A stretch of DNA of 64,000 bases from Sesamum alatum (lineage: Eukaryota; Streptophyta; Magnoliopsida; Lamiales; Pedaliaceae): the NCBI GenBank assembly GCA_034509735.1, contig JACGWO010000010.1:12537193-12601192 (forward strand). Reading direction: 5' to 3'. Numbering within the stretch: the first letter of the stretch is position 1; the number at the start of each line of letters is the position of its first letter. Shown here piece by piece: positions 46,638-59,278 of this stretch. The position numbers were made by a program, and so were the translations under genes. The notes under the pieces were generated by a model. The model was given only the letters and a program-made list of their open reading frames with translations, was not told where the DNA came from and searched no databases.

Positions 46638-48861
46638 TGTTAGAATATGTGACCAGAAAGTCAATGGGTTTGGCATTTTGTAACCTATTTGATAACTTGA
46701 TGTAATATAATATTATGTAATGAACAAAATGAGTATTCGTTACCTTTGTTATTCTCTTTGCTGCGCTCATTTTCCATATGCTAAAATGGTGTTTTACATA
46801 TATCGCAACAAAGCCCAAAGACCACGATTAACAAGTCATGCAGTTGGGCCACGCATTGGATGGTAGTCATGAAATCAACTGATTAAGAGTTCGGTCTGAA
46901 CGTTCCAAGTCGAGGACCTCGAGACAGGACATCGAGAGTCCTATAGAGACTTGCATCAAGAGTCGTGTTCATTGGATGAGTGCTGTGTTTCATCGGCGAA
47001 AGGCGTGGGATGCCTACACGATCTAGATAGGTTGGTTGACTAGGGTCGAGCCGATTGAACTGACTTGCGGGGATCATCATATGGAAGCCTTGGAGGCTTG
47101 GTCGGTATGATTGGATTTTCCCGGTTCTGATAGTACGGGAGTAGTCCTCAGACTTGAGGAACCATGACAGTCACGTGCATAGGACATCTGTATCTTGGAT
47201 CTGGCGAGAGGTGATCCTTCTTTAAGATGATCATTATAAGCCTCGTCCAGTGCAATCAGAATGTGTAGCGAGGACGGTGGGTTCTAAGAAGAGGATCCGT
47301 CCCCTGTCAGTATGTGACAGAGGTATCTCCTATGCACTCAGAGACACATTCATGCCGCTTAAAACTGTGGCCATAGTGGTTGGTCGAACAGGAAATGGTT
47401 TCCTGTGTCGATACAATGAGGCATAAGTAGCCTCAAGTATTAAGCATAGATGCCTAGTCAAGGATGGGAACCGACGCTCAATTTCATACCCTAGACTAAG
47501 GCCGGGAGACGGTAGACGGAAGGACCGTACCTATACGAAATCGGCGCCTAAATATTCACGCCAACATTCACCTAGTCTCTAGTTCCGCAGACCGTTGCTA
47601 GACGGCCACCCATGGTAACGGGCCCTTGTTGGACACAGGCCCAAGTCTAGCTGAGGGTGAACCTAAAGAGTCACACACAAATAACCGAGATTGTGGAGAA
47701 ATTAACTTGGAGTCAATTTCATAGGATGATTAAGTAATTGGATTACTTAAGGGATTATTCATTGGATGGACGGACCGATATTGTATCGGGCTCTCGTTTA
47801 ATCGTGAGATGGGATTTATCGATTAACATAGAAAGTTGAGACATTGGGTCTTTTAATTGGATTAAAAGATCAATGGGAATTATTTAAGTGGACCTTAAAT
47901 TAAATTGGATTTAATTTTGGGTTCTTTGTAATAAGATTACAGTGGAACCCGGTCCGTTAAATTTTGACCCAAGAGGTGTGTTAATTCCATTTTTGGAATG
48001 AGAAGAAGTTGGACTTCTTCCTTAAATAACCATGGCCGAAAATGCTACCTTGGAGGGAGCAAAAATCGGCCATGTTTGGTGTTTGATGTGGTTGATTTGT
48101 CTCTTTTGGTAAGAGACAAATCAACTCCAATCAAGCCTCTCTCTTTTGGTATGATTTAATCATACCTTAAGAGATGGTATGCTTGATTGAAGAATTGATG
48201 GTGATTGATTGGGATGAATCTAGACATCCTTGGATGAACCTAGACACATTCCAATAATCACATTAATTATGTATATATATGAGTATATACTATCATTAAA
48301 GCATGAGATTCATAATTCATCTTTTCTAGGACAAGATGAAGAAAAATACACACAATCTCTCCCTCTAGCTCTCGGCCACTCTCTCCCTCTCTATACCTTG
48401 TTCTTCATTTGATCTTGGATCAATTGGAAGAACAAAGTACGTTTAAGAAGAACACTAATTGATAGTGTTGATCTTGTTAGACGAATCCTCCTATATCCGT
48501 TTTCTTTTAGCAAGGAAAACGAGCATATCTTCCGGTGTGGTGTGGATCACCTTTGGAGAGTTCATACTTTTGAACTTGGTGAACGTTTCCGAAAAGGATC
48601 AACGCAGGTAGCCGATTGAGAGATAAACTACAAAGCTAACCTCGGTTTATTATGCTTTCGTAGTTTATTATTATTATTATCTATGCCCTATGTTCAATAT
48701 CCGTTTTTAATATTGGTACATCCTACATCCGACGCCCGGTTGAGCACCCAAGAGAACACCCATTGGAATTTTAGATTATGCATTTATTTATGCAATTTAA
48801 ATTTACGCGTCTGTTACTTTCGCTTCTGCTCGCGCTCCCGGGCAGATTCGCTTGTCCTTCA
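46638..48861 (+). repeat. 3' LTR of the Copia element (2.2 kb)
   Basis: Complete from TGTTAGAATATGTGACCAG to ...CTTGTCCTTCA. It serves as the reference copy for LTR family A in this window. It is immediately followed, with no spacer, by an inverted LTR. Confidence 0.9.
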
Positions 48862-50930
48862 ATAGAGCATAGATATAACATGAAGGAAACTAAAAAAGCG
48901 TAAACCCGAATGTTACCTTTGTAGCTTTCTTTGTATATGGCTACGAGTGTTGTTCCACGGCTTGAAAACGTTCAGCAAGTTCAAAACTATGAACTCTCTA
49001 ACATAGTCCACACCACACCGGGATAGATCTCATTTTTCTTGCTAGAGAAAAACGGATCTAGAGGAGAAGACCGAAGAAGAGACTACACTATTAAGTTAGT
49101 ATTCCTTCTTGATCTTGCTTTGTTCTTCAATTGATCCTAGATCAATGAAGGAACAAACGGGATATTATGGAGAGAGAGAGAGGGGGCCGAAACTAAGAGA
49201 GTAGAGAGAGTGAGTGTTCTTCTTTTTCCTAGAAAAAGATGAATAATGGATTCTACTCTTTGATGATAGTATATACACATATATATATATATATATATAA
49301 TTCATTCATGTGATTATTGGAATGTGTCTAGGTTCATCAAAGGATTTCTAGCTACATTCTAATCAATCTCCACTAGTCATCAATCAAGCCTACCATTTCA
49401 TAAGTTATGATTTAATCATACAAAGTGAAAAGGCTTGATTGAAGCTGATTTGTCTCTTTCCAAAAGAGACAAGTCAACTCCTCACCAAAGGCCATTTATG
49501 GCCAATTTTTATGCTTCCAAAAGAAGTAATTTGCGGCCATCCCCTTTTGGGAAGAAGTCCAACTTCTTCTAATTTCAAAAGTGGAATTAACACATCTCTT
49601 GAGCCAAGATTTAATGGACCGAATTTTATTGTAATCCAATTACAAAAAGTCCAAGAATTAAATCCCATTTAATTCATGGTCCATTTAAATAATTCCCATT
49701 AATCTTTTAATCCAATTAAATGATCCAAGCTTTGATTCTCTACTTAATTGATAAATCCCATTTACCGATAAAATGAGGGCCCGATACAATATCGGCCGTC
49801 CATCCAATGGACAATCCCTTAAGTAATCTAATTACTCATCATCCTCTGAAATCGACCCCAAGTCAATTTCTTCACCTTCTCGATGATTTGTGTGTGACCC
49901 TTTAGTTTCACCCTCAGCTAGACTTGGGCCCATGTCTAACAGGAGCCCGTTACCATGGGTGGCCGTCTGGCAACGGTCCATGACACTAGAGACTAGGTGA
50001 ACGTTGGTGTGAATATTTAGGTGCCAATTTCATCCGGGTACGGCTCTTCCGTCTACCGTCTCCCGCCTTAGTCTAGGGTATGAAATTGGGTGTCAGTTCC
50101 CATCCTGGACTAGGCGTCTATGCTTAATACTCAAGACTACGCATGCCTCATTTTATCTACACAGGAAACCATTTCCTGCTCGATCAACCACTGTGGCTAT
50201 AGGTTTAAGCAGCATGAACATGTCTCCCAGTGCATAGGAGATACCTCTGTCATATATTGACAGGGGATAGATCCTCTTCTTGAAACCCACCATCCTCGCT
50301 ACACATTCTGACTATACTGGACAGGGCTTATAATGAACATGTCAACGACATGCTCATCTCTCGCCAGATCCAAAATATAGCCATTGTGTGCACGTGACTG
50401 CCATGGTTTCTCAAGTCCGAGGACTACTCCCATACTATCGGAACCGGAAAAATCCAATCATACCGACCAAACCTCCAAGGCTTCTATATGATGATCCCGC
50501 GAGTCAGCTCAGTCGACTCGACCCAGTCGACTAACCCACCAAGATCGTATAGGCGTCCCACGCCTATCGCCAATGAAATACGACATTCATCCAATGAATA
50601 CGATTCTTGGTGCAAGTCTCTATAGAACTCTCGGTGCCTTGTCTCGAGATCCTCAACTTGAAACGTTTCAGACCCAACCCTTTATCAGTTGGTCTCATAA
50701 ACACCATTCAATGTGTTGCCCAACTGCTTGAGTTGTTAATCGTGGTTTGTGGGCTTTGTTGTTGATATATGTAAAACGACATTTAACATATTTAAAATGA
50801 GCACAACAAAGATAACATCCATGGTAATGAACACTCATTTTATTCATTATATATTATAATATTACATCAAGTTGTCAAATAGATTACAAAATGCCAAAAC
50901 CTCTTGACTTTCTGGTCACCTATTGTAACA
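48862..50930 (-). repeat. Inverted family A LTR, 3'-truncated
   Basis: Read on the minus strand it starts TGTTACAATAGGTGACCAGA at 50930 and runs through the whole LTR body, including the GAAGAAGTTGGACTTCTTCC palindrome, to '...TCTATGCTCTAT' at 48863. That is about 170 bp before the LTR end. Its truncated end meets the 3' end of the neighbouring Copia element. No internal domain is attached. Confidence 0.85.
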
Positions 50931-52603
50931 GTGATAATATTATGTGCATGTAACCCTCCCGTGATAATATTTGTTTGAATCTGATGTATGTATGTATAGT
51001 TTTCTCCTTGAATTGCAGAGTTTCGAATACCATAATATAGAATTTTATTCGGGTGAAAAATTTGTTGAAAGACCTAAGTTTAGATATGTAGGTGGGAGTA
51101 TGAAAATATTTGAACATATTGATATAGATTATTTTGACTTCTATGAATTAGGGGAGATATATGAGAAATGTGGGGGGTGGGGGGAAGAGATATTCACTAA
51201 ATTTTTATTATTGTGTTCCTAACCATGAATTGGAAGAGGCCTAAGAATGATAAAAAAAAATGAATGCGTTGATATGTGTATAATAGACTTGCAAAATGTT
51301 TATAGAGGGTTGGATGTCCAAATAAAAATTTATGTGGAGGAAGATGAAGGGGAACCACTTCAAATTTTAGATAGTCAGGTTAATCCAATAGTTAAAGAAC
51401 AAGAAGAAGATATTAGGTTTATTTTAGATGGAATTAATTTTGAACAATTAGATGATGGGTTTGTGTTTGAGGGAGTGTCATAGAGTCAGGACTGTGAGGG
51501 GTGGGGCTTAGAGGGTCAGGGTCTAAAATAGGTTGGGGTTGAGGGTGATGAGGACATGTAGGACTGTGAGGGGCGGGTAAGGGTGAGCACGGTCAGGATC
51601 GTACAAATTTGAATGAAAACATGTCTGAAAATGTATATGTTTATGAAAATGTGAATGAAACATGTTTGTAAATGTGCATGAAAATGTTTCTGAAAACATA
51701 ACTGGGGGTGTGAGGGATAAGGGGAAAAGGAAGTCATATGAACAATTTTTAAATGAATCCTCATACGAGTTTGATGATTCATCTGATGAGGACTATGTGC
51801 AGCCTAATTTTGATAGTGATTCAGATACACCTAGCCTTGTTTTAGAAAACATTGAGTTGGAAAGTGATGATGATATTTTTATTAACAAGAACCTAACAAA
51901 ATTGGAACTGGTCCAAAACTAAGAAAGGTGTTGAAAGGTAGCCAAAAAGCAAAATTAAAGAATTTTTTTTTTTTAGGTAACTGAAGAGGGTTGGGCTACT
52001 GAATGTGATGAGGATGACATGGAATCTTTGCTAGGCAGTGAGGGGGAAACAAATGATAAACACCCTATGTTTAAAAATTCAACTAGTTTGAAGTCTTTAA
52101 ATTTGGTGGAGGGGATGACATTCAAAGATTCAAAAAAGTTTAGGGAAGTTTTAAGGGATTGGTGTATCAAAAATGGGTATCACATTGAATATGTAAGGAA
52201 TGAAACTGCTAGAATAACTGCTAAATGTAAGGTTGATGGTTGCCAGTGGAGAATTCATGCCTCACCAGTCATGAAGGGCCCCACTTTCCAAATAAAAATA
52301 TTGAAGGGATAACATACTTGTGCTAGAACGTATGATAATAGCCTTGCAAAAGCTACATACTTGGCCACAAGGATGGAAGATGACATAAGGGATGGGCAGA
52401 TATGGCATGTGGATGTAACATTCTGTAAGTAGATATCGTTCCCATCCTTCAATTCTGTATTTTAACTATAAGTAGAATACCGTACTTGTTAATAGTATGG
52501 GAACGATAAAACATCTCCCATTGCCATGGTTGTTGTACAAGTAGAAAGCAGGGGAACCTGGACATGGTTTTTCAATGAATTGCTTGACGAAATTGGGGGG
52601 TAA
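50931..52603 (+). pseudogene. MULE (MuDR-type) transposase, N-terminal half
   Basis: A Mutator-like transposase remnant. After an intron-like TTGCAG (51019) comes a PB1-like N-terminal block ('KFRYVGGSMKIFEHIDID..FFEL', about 51070-51160), then acidic linkers (about 51330-51450 and 51740-51880), then the MuDR DNA-binding domain 'MTFKDSKKFREVLRDWCIKN' with Cys/His pattern C-K-V-D-G-C-x-W-R-I-H-A (52110-52270). 'AMVVVQVESRGTWTWFFNEL' (about 52525-52590) belongs to the MULE catalytic domain. About 70 residues of the core are missing around 52434-52508. Stops and frameshifts abound. It is cut at 52604 by an LTR element and resumes at 56930. Confidence 0.8.
52434..52508. repeat. 75-bp stem-loop with perfect 12-bp inverted repeat
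   Basis: TATCGTTCCCAT (52434-52445) and ATGGGAACGATA (52497-52508) are perfect inverse copies around an AT-rich loop. It sits exactly where the MULE core has a gap, so it may be a tiny MITE or a repair scar. No clear target duplication. Confidence 0.5.
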
Positions 52604-54813
52604 TGTTAGAATAGGTGACCAGAAAGCCAATAGATTTGATATTTTGTAACATATTTGACCACTTAATGTAATGTAATATTATGTAATGAATAAAATGAGT
52701 ATTCATTACCAATGGTACCTTCTTTGTTGTGCTCATTTTTTATATGTTAAAATAGTGTTTTACATTTATCACAACAAAGCCCACATACCACGATTTTAAT
52801 GACTCATGAAGTTGGGCCACACATTGGATGGTAGTCATAAAACCAACCGATAAAGAGTTGGGTCTAAAACATTCCAAGTTGAGGACATCGAGACAGGGCA
52901 TCGAGAGTCCTATAGAGACTTGCACCAAGAGTCGTAGCCATTGGATGAGTGCCGTGTTTCATCGGCGACAAGCGTGGGCCGCCTATACGATCTTGGTGGG
53001 TTGGTCGACTGGGGTCGAGCCGACTGAACTGACTCACGGGGATCATCATATGGAAGCCTTGGAGGCTTGGTCGGTATGATTAGATTTTCCCGGTTCCGAT
53101 AGTACGGGAGTAGTCCTCAAACTTGAGGAACCGACAGTCACATACACAGGATGGTTGTATCTTGGATCTGGCGAGAGGTGATCATCCTGTAAGTGATCAT
53201 TATAAGCCTTGTCCAGTGCACTCAGAATGTGTTGCGAGGATGGTGGGTTCCAAAAAGAGGATCCATCCCCTGTCAATATGTGACAGAGGTATTTCCTGTG
53301 CACTCGGAGACACGTTCATGCTGCTTAAACCTGTGGCCACAGTGGTTGGTCGAACAGAAAATAATTTCTTGTGTCGATGAAATTGCGTAGTTTCGAGTAT
53401 TAAGCATAGATGCCTAGTCAAGGATGGGAACCGACCCCCAATTTCATACCTTAGACTAAGGCTGGGAGACGGCAGATGGAAGGACCGTACCCGTACGGAA
53501 TTGGCGTCTAAATATTCACGCCAACATTCACCTAGTCTCTAGTTCCATGGACCGTTGCTAGACGGCCACCCATGGTAACGGGCTGTTGTTGGACACGGAC
53601 CCAAGTCTAGCTGAGGGTGAACCTAAAGAGTCACACACAAATCACCGAGAAGGTGGAGAAATTGACTTGGAGTCAATTTTAGAGGATAATTAAGTAATTG
53701 GATTACTTAAGGGATGACCCATTAGATGGACGGGCCGATATTGTATCGGGCCCTCGTTTAATCGGTAAATAGAGTTTATCGATTAATGTAAGAGTCAAAA
53801 GATTGGATCTTTTAATTGCATTAAAAGATCAATGGAAATTATTTAAGTGGACCTTGAATTAAATGGAATTTAATTTGAGGTTCGTTGTAATTGGATTACA
53901 GTGAAACCTGGTCTGTTAAATTTTAGCCCAAGAGGTGTGTTAATTCCATTTTTGGAATAGGAAGAAGTTGGACTTCTTCCCTGAAGTGGTATGGCCAACA
54001 ATTACCACTCTTGGATAGGTAAAATCGGCCATACATGGCCTTGGTGATGTTGTCTTGTCGCTTTTGATAGGGGACAAATCAATTCCAATCATGCCTCTCT
54101 CTTTTGGTATGATTAGATCATACCTTAAGAGATGGTAGGCTTGATTGATGAATTAGTGGGATTGATTGGGATGTATCTTGACATCCTTGGATGAACCTAG
54201 ACACATTCCAATAATCACATTAATTTTTTATATATATGAGTATATCAATTCATCAATGCAAGAGAATTCATTTTCATCTTTTTCTGGAAAAAAGAAGAAA
54301 AACACACTTCACTTTTTATCTCAATTTTCGGCCCCTCTCTACTCTCTAGCATATCCCTTTGTTTTTCATTTGATCTTGGATCATTTGGAAGAACAAAGCA
54401 AGTTTAAGAAAAGACACTAATTTAATAGTGTTCTAGTTTCTTAAATCGAATCCTCTAGATCCGTTTTCTTCTAGAAAGGAAAACGTGTATCTCTTACGGT
54501 GTGGTGTGTTCTACTCTAGAGAGTTCATACGTTTGAACTTCATGAGAATTATCGGAGAGGAATAACGCTCGTAGTCATGCAATCGACAAAACTACAAAGG
54601 TAATTTGGGTTTTACGCTTTCGTAGTTTGATTTTCATTTCTATGCTCTATGTACAATATGTGTTTATAATATTGTTACATTCTATATCGAACGTCCGGTT
54701 GAGCACCCAAGGGTACACCCCTTGGGATTATGTGATCATTGCGTTAAATTTATTTAATTTTAATCTTTTCACGCTTCCGCTAGTGCCCCCGGGCGGATCT
54801 GCTTATCCCTACA
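52604..54813 (+). repeat. Complete family A LTR
   Basis: TGTTAGAATAGGTGACCAGA to ...GCTTATCCCTACA. It is followed by TGTGGTA-GAGCC, a decayed version of the TGGTATCAGAGC primer site, and then leader sequence matching 41255 onward. Confidence 0.85.
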
Positions 54814-55157
54814 TGTGGTAGAGCCCCATTCGAGGTAAGGGGCATAGATCTATGTACTTGGCATGTACAACTTGCTTTTACGGCTTTATGAGCATGTGTA
54901 AATTTATGAATATATGAATGAATGTGCTTGTTCATTTGTTTGAATTTGATGGACATTATACGTGCGATTTTTATAGATTGGATCTTTAAAAAATTGTATA
55001 TTTATTTTCAATTTATTTTATATATTAATGAGTTGAAAATGAGAAACCAAAAATAATTAAAAACGGTCAGCAACGATAGCAGTTGGCTGCCGCCCCTGCC
55101 CGCCAGCCACTAGCTGGCGGGCGCTCGATCAGGCGCGCGCGGGCGTGACCGGCGTGC

Positions 55158-56929
55158 GTACTAGTAGAGATGGTAGGCTTGATTGATGAATTAGTGGGAT
55201 TGATTGGGATGTATCTAGACATCCTTGGATGAACCTAGACACATTTCAATAATCACATTAATTTTGTATATATATGAGTATATACAAACATCAAAGGAAG
55301 AGAATTTATTATTCATCTTTTTCTACAAAAAAAAGAAGAACACATTACACTCCTCTCTCTAACTCTCGGCCATCTCTCTCTCTATCACACATCCCTTTGT
55401 TCTTCACTTGATCTTGGATCATTTGGAAGAACAAAGTAAGTTTAAGAAAAACACTAATTAATAGTGTTCCATTTTCTTAAACCGAATCCTCCAAGATCCG
55501 TTTTCTTCTAGCAAGGAAAACGTGCATCTCTTCCGGTGTGGTGTAGATCACCTCTGGAGAGTTCATACACTTTGAACTTGGTGAGCATTTCCGGAGAGGA
55601 ACAAAGCAAGTATCCATGCAAGGAGTTAAACTACGAAGGAATTCTTGATTTTATGCTATAGTAGTTTATCTTTTATTTCTACGCCCTATGTATAATATAT
55701 GCGTTTTAATATTGATACATCCCACATCGAACTCCCACTTGAGCACCCAAGGGTACACCCCTTGGGCTTTATGAATATGCGTTTATTTATGCAATTTAAA
55801 TTTTGTTACTTTCACGTTTCTTCTCGCGCTCCCGGGCGGATCTACTTGTCCTTCAATATTGTATTGGGCCCTCGTTTAATCGGTAAATGGAATTTATCGG
55901 TTAATGTAGAGAGTCGAAAGAGTGGATCTTTTAATTGGATTAAAAGATCAATGGGAATTATTTAAGTGGACCTTGAATTAAATGGGATTTAATTTTGGGT
56001 TCGTTGTAATTGGATTATAGTGAAACCCGGTCCGTTAAATTTGGGCAGAAGAGGTGTGTTAATTCCATTTTTGGAATAGCAAGAAGTTGGACATCTTTCC
56101 TAAAGTGGTATGGCTAAAAATTACCACTCTTGGAGAGGTAAAATCGGCCATACATGGCCTTGGTGATGTTGTCTTGTCGCTTTTGGTAAGGGACAAATCA
56201 ATTCCAATCATGCCTCTCTCTTTTGGTATGATTAAATCATACCTTAAGAGATGGTAGGCTTGATTGATGAATTAGTGGGATTGATTGGGATGTATCTAGA
56301 CATCCGTGGATGAACCTAGACACATTCCAATAATCACATTAATTTTTTATATATATGAGTATATACATTCATCAATGCAAGAGAATTCATTTTCATCTTT
56401 TTCTAGGAAAAAGAAGAAAAACACACTTCACTTTTTATCTCAATTTTCGGCCCCTCTCTACTCTCTATCGCATCCCCTTTGTTCTTCATTTGATCTTGGA
56501 TCATTTGGAAGAACAAAGCAAGTTTAAGAAAAGACACTAATTTAATAGTGTTCTAGTTTCTTAAACCGAATCCTCTAGATCCGTTTTCTTCTAGCAAGAA
56601 AAACGTGCATCTCTTCCGGTATGGTGTGTACTACTCTAGAGAGTTCATACGTTTGAACTTCGTGAGCATTATCCGGAGAGGAACAATGCTCGTAGCCGTG
56701 TAAGCGACAAAACTACAAAGATAATTTCGGTATTACGCTTTCGTAGTTTGATTTTCATTTCAATGCTCTATGTACAACATGTGTTTATAATATTGTTACA
56801 TTCTACATCGAATGCCCTGAGCACCCAAGGGTACCCCCTTGGGATTATGTGATCATTGCTTTAAACTTATTTAATTTAATCGTTTCACGCTTCTGCTAGC
56901 GCTCCCGGACGGATTCGCTTGTCCCTACA
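55158..56929 (+). repeat. Two fused LTR 3' fragments
   Basis: 55158-55855 matches the last 700 bp of the LTR and ends CTTGTCCTTCA. Without a break, 55856-56929 restarts in the LTR middle (ATTGTATTGGGCCCTCGTTT) and ends CTTGTCCCTACA. Both share 'TAGACATCC.TGGATGAACC' and the 'GGTGTGGTGT' region. Confidence 0.8.
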
Positions 56930-57517
56930 GGTTGGGCACCAATAAATTGTCCTTTATTTTAGATAGGCAAAATGGTCTTATTGAAGCATTAAACGACTTA
57001 GTTCCAGACAGTGAACACAGGTTCTGTACAAGGCATATGTACCAGAACTTGAAACTTAGATTCAAATATGTTGAGTTGAAAGAATGTTTTTGGAAGGTTA
57101 CTTCTAAATAAAAAAGACTTTGAATGATACATGAAAAAAATTCAAGAAATTCACCCCAAAGTTTCTGAAGATGTAGAAACAACACATGAGTAGTTAATGA
57201 AGATAAATCTTGAACACTGGTCTAGGGCATTTTTTCCTGTTTATAGCAAGTGTGACATTCTGCCATGCATGGTGAAAACTGTTATAAGAAAGAAACCTAT
57301 CTAAGGGTCTATAGTGAGATTAAACATGTTGTTCCTGGGGTTAAAGACTGCATTAGTACAATATTTAAGTCCTTTTGACCACCCCCAGTGAAGAAGACGA
57401 GAGGCAGGCCAAAGAAACCAAGGAGAAAAGGCCCTGATGAGCTACAACAAACCAGGGTGTCAACAAGGAAGGGTTGACACACACTTACAACATGCCTCGA
57501 AGTGTGCCACAACAAAT
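56930..57517 (+). pseudogene. MULE transposase, C-terminal half
   Basis: It continues the MULE catalytic domain: 'DRQNGLIEALNDLVPDSEHR' then 'FCTRHMYQNLKLRF' (the conserved H-R-x-C-x-R-H pattern), 'ECFWKVTSK' and a 'WSRAFFPVYSKCDILPC' block, with frameshifts and stops. Near 57385 'KKTRGRPKKPRRKGPDE' resembles the basic AT-hook-like C-terminus that precedes a zinc knuckle in MULE proteins. The knuckle itself is cut by the LTR at 57518. It is one gene with 50931-52603. Confidence 0.8.
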
Positions 57518-59278
57518 TGTTAGAATAGGTGTCTGGAAGGCCAATTAGATTGGCCTTGATGTAATCTGTTTATGACAATTTCATTGTAATTGCAATATTG
57601 TTATATGAATAAAGTGAGTATTCATGTTTGCCAATTCCATTTGTAGTGCTTGCTATTTGTGTTTATTCTATTAATATCACAACAAAGCCCACAGGCCAAA
57701 CGTACCACCCATGCAGTTGGGCTGCGCATTGGGCTGGGTCTGAAACGTTCCAAGTCAAGGACCTCGAGATAGGGCATCGAGGGTCCTATAGAGACTTGAG
57801 TTAAGGATTGCATTCATTGGATGAGTGCCATGTTCTATCGGCGACAGATGTTGGACGTCTATGCAATATTAGTGGGTTAGTTGACAAGGGTATCAGCTGA
57901 CTGAACTGACTCGCGGGAATCGTCATATGGAAGCCTTGGAGGCTTGGTTGGTATGACTAGCATTCCTGGATCCAATAGTACAAGATCAGTCCTCGAACTC
58001 TAGGAATCATGACAGTCACATGCATATGATGGTTGTATCTAGCATCTGACAAGAGATGTCTGTATCAGAGATACGTTCATCATAAGCTTTATACAGTGCA
58101 GTCGGAATACGTATTGAGGATGGTGGATTCCAAGATAGGATCCATCAGTTGTTAGTATATGACAGTCGAGTCTCCTATGCGCTCTGAGACGGTTTAAGCT
58201 CTTTAAGTCCGTGGCCACAATGATTGATCGAGTAGGGAATGGTTTCCTACGTCGATCAATAGAGCAAACGTGTCTCGAGTTATTGAGTATAGTTGTCTAG
58301 TCCAAGATGAGAATCGACGCCCAATTCCATGCCTAGACTTAGACCGGGAGATGGATGATGGAAGGATCGTACTCGTATGGAACTCAAGCCTAAATGTTCA
58401 CGCCAATATTCATCTAGTCCCTAGTGCGATGGACCGTTGCTAGACGGCCACCCATGGTGACGGACGTTTTTTCCGATTAATGGTTAATTGGAAAATAGTT
58501 AATTAAATTAGATTTAATTGACCAATTGTGTTGGACACAAGTCAAAGTCTAGCTGACGTTGAACCCAATAAGTCACACACAAATCACTTTGGATTTGGTG
58601 GAATTAATTCTAGAAGAAGCGAATAAATTTAATTGGATTAAATTTATTCAAGAGAGAAAATAAATGATTTGATCATTTATTGGAAAATCCATTTGAGAGA
58701 TGGTCCAAGATTAATTAATTGGATTAGTTAATATTGGACTAAGAACCTTTAAATTAATTGGATAAATTTATCGTGTTTTTGGCTAGAATAATTGATTGGA
58801 TCAGTTGTTCTTAATTTGGACTTATGTTTATTTAATTGGATTAAATAAATTATTGGGCTTCAATTGGATTGAAATTTATTAGATTATTTATGCCCAATAG
58901 ATTCATGTTTGGATTTTAATTAATTTGATTAAATAGAAGTTCAACACATAGAAATCCAAGTCCAATTTACATGCAAGGTGAAGCAAGTTAAGGAGGAGTT
59001 CAAACTCCTCCATTTGGTGCATGAGTGGCCAGCCATGAGGGTCTTCGGTGGGTGGTTTTCTCTTGCTATCATTTGCAGTGGTTTTCCTAGAAGTGTGTGT
59101 ATGTTAAGGTTGCCTTGGCAGTTAATTATGTACGTTGCTTTTCGAACTTTACATTCTACATACACGAAACAACTTTGTTAGACAATCACTCACTTACTTC
59201 ATTTTTGTTGGAGCTTTTAGGCCAAAAAACTCTTTGAAAAACTCTCTCTTTAGTGTTCATACTTCTTAGAGAAGATTA
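57518..59278 (+). repeat. Divergent Copia LTR, 3'-truncated
   Basis: It starts TGTTAGAATAGGTGTCTGGA and follows the family A plan (GTCTATAGAGAC, 'GACTCGCGGGAATCGTCATA', 'TTGCTAGACGGCCACCCATG'). From 58460 it diverges into AT-rich 'TTAATTGGATT' repeats. No CA end is visible before the next LTR begins at 59279. It interrupts the MULE C-terminus. Confidence 0.65.

Larger units (their letters stand above)
39537..48861 (+). mobile_element. Copia LTR retrotransposon with both LTRs, degenerate (9.3 kb)
   Basis: Layout: 5' LTR (39537-41240, left end missing), primer-binding site, long GC-rich leader, gag, integrase, reverse transcriptase, RNase H, polypurine tract, 3' LTR (46638-48861). The order integrase before reverse transcriptase marks it as Copia. 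The protease segment is missing between gag and integrase. Every gene has stops or frameshifts, so it cannot move alone. No target duplication can be tested because the left LTR end is lost. Confidence 0.9.
52604..56929 (+). mobile_element. Rearranged Copia LTR element inserted in the MULE
   Basis: Contents in order: complete LTR (52604-54813), degraded primer site and GC-rich leader (54814-55157), LTR 3' part (55158-55855), and a longer LTR 3' part (55856-56929). No gag or pol is present. Left flank GGTAA and right flank GGTTG match at 3 of 5 positions. The MULE frame continues on the right ('DRQNGL'), proving insertion into the MULE. The structure implies loss of the internal domain with LTR recombination. 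Confidence 0.8.
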
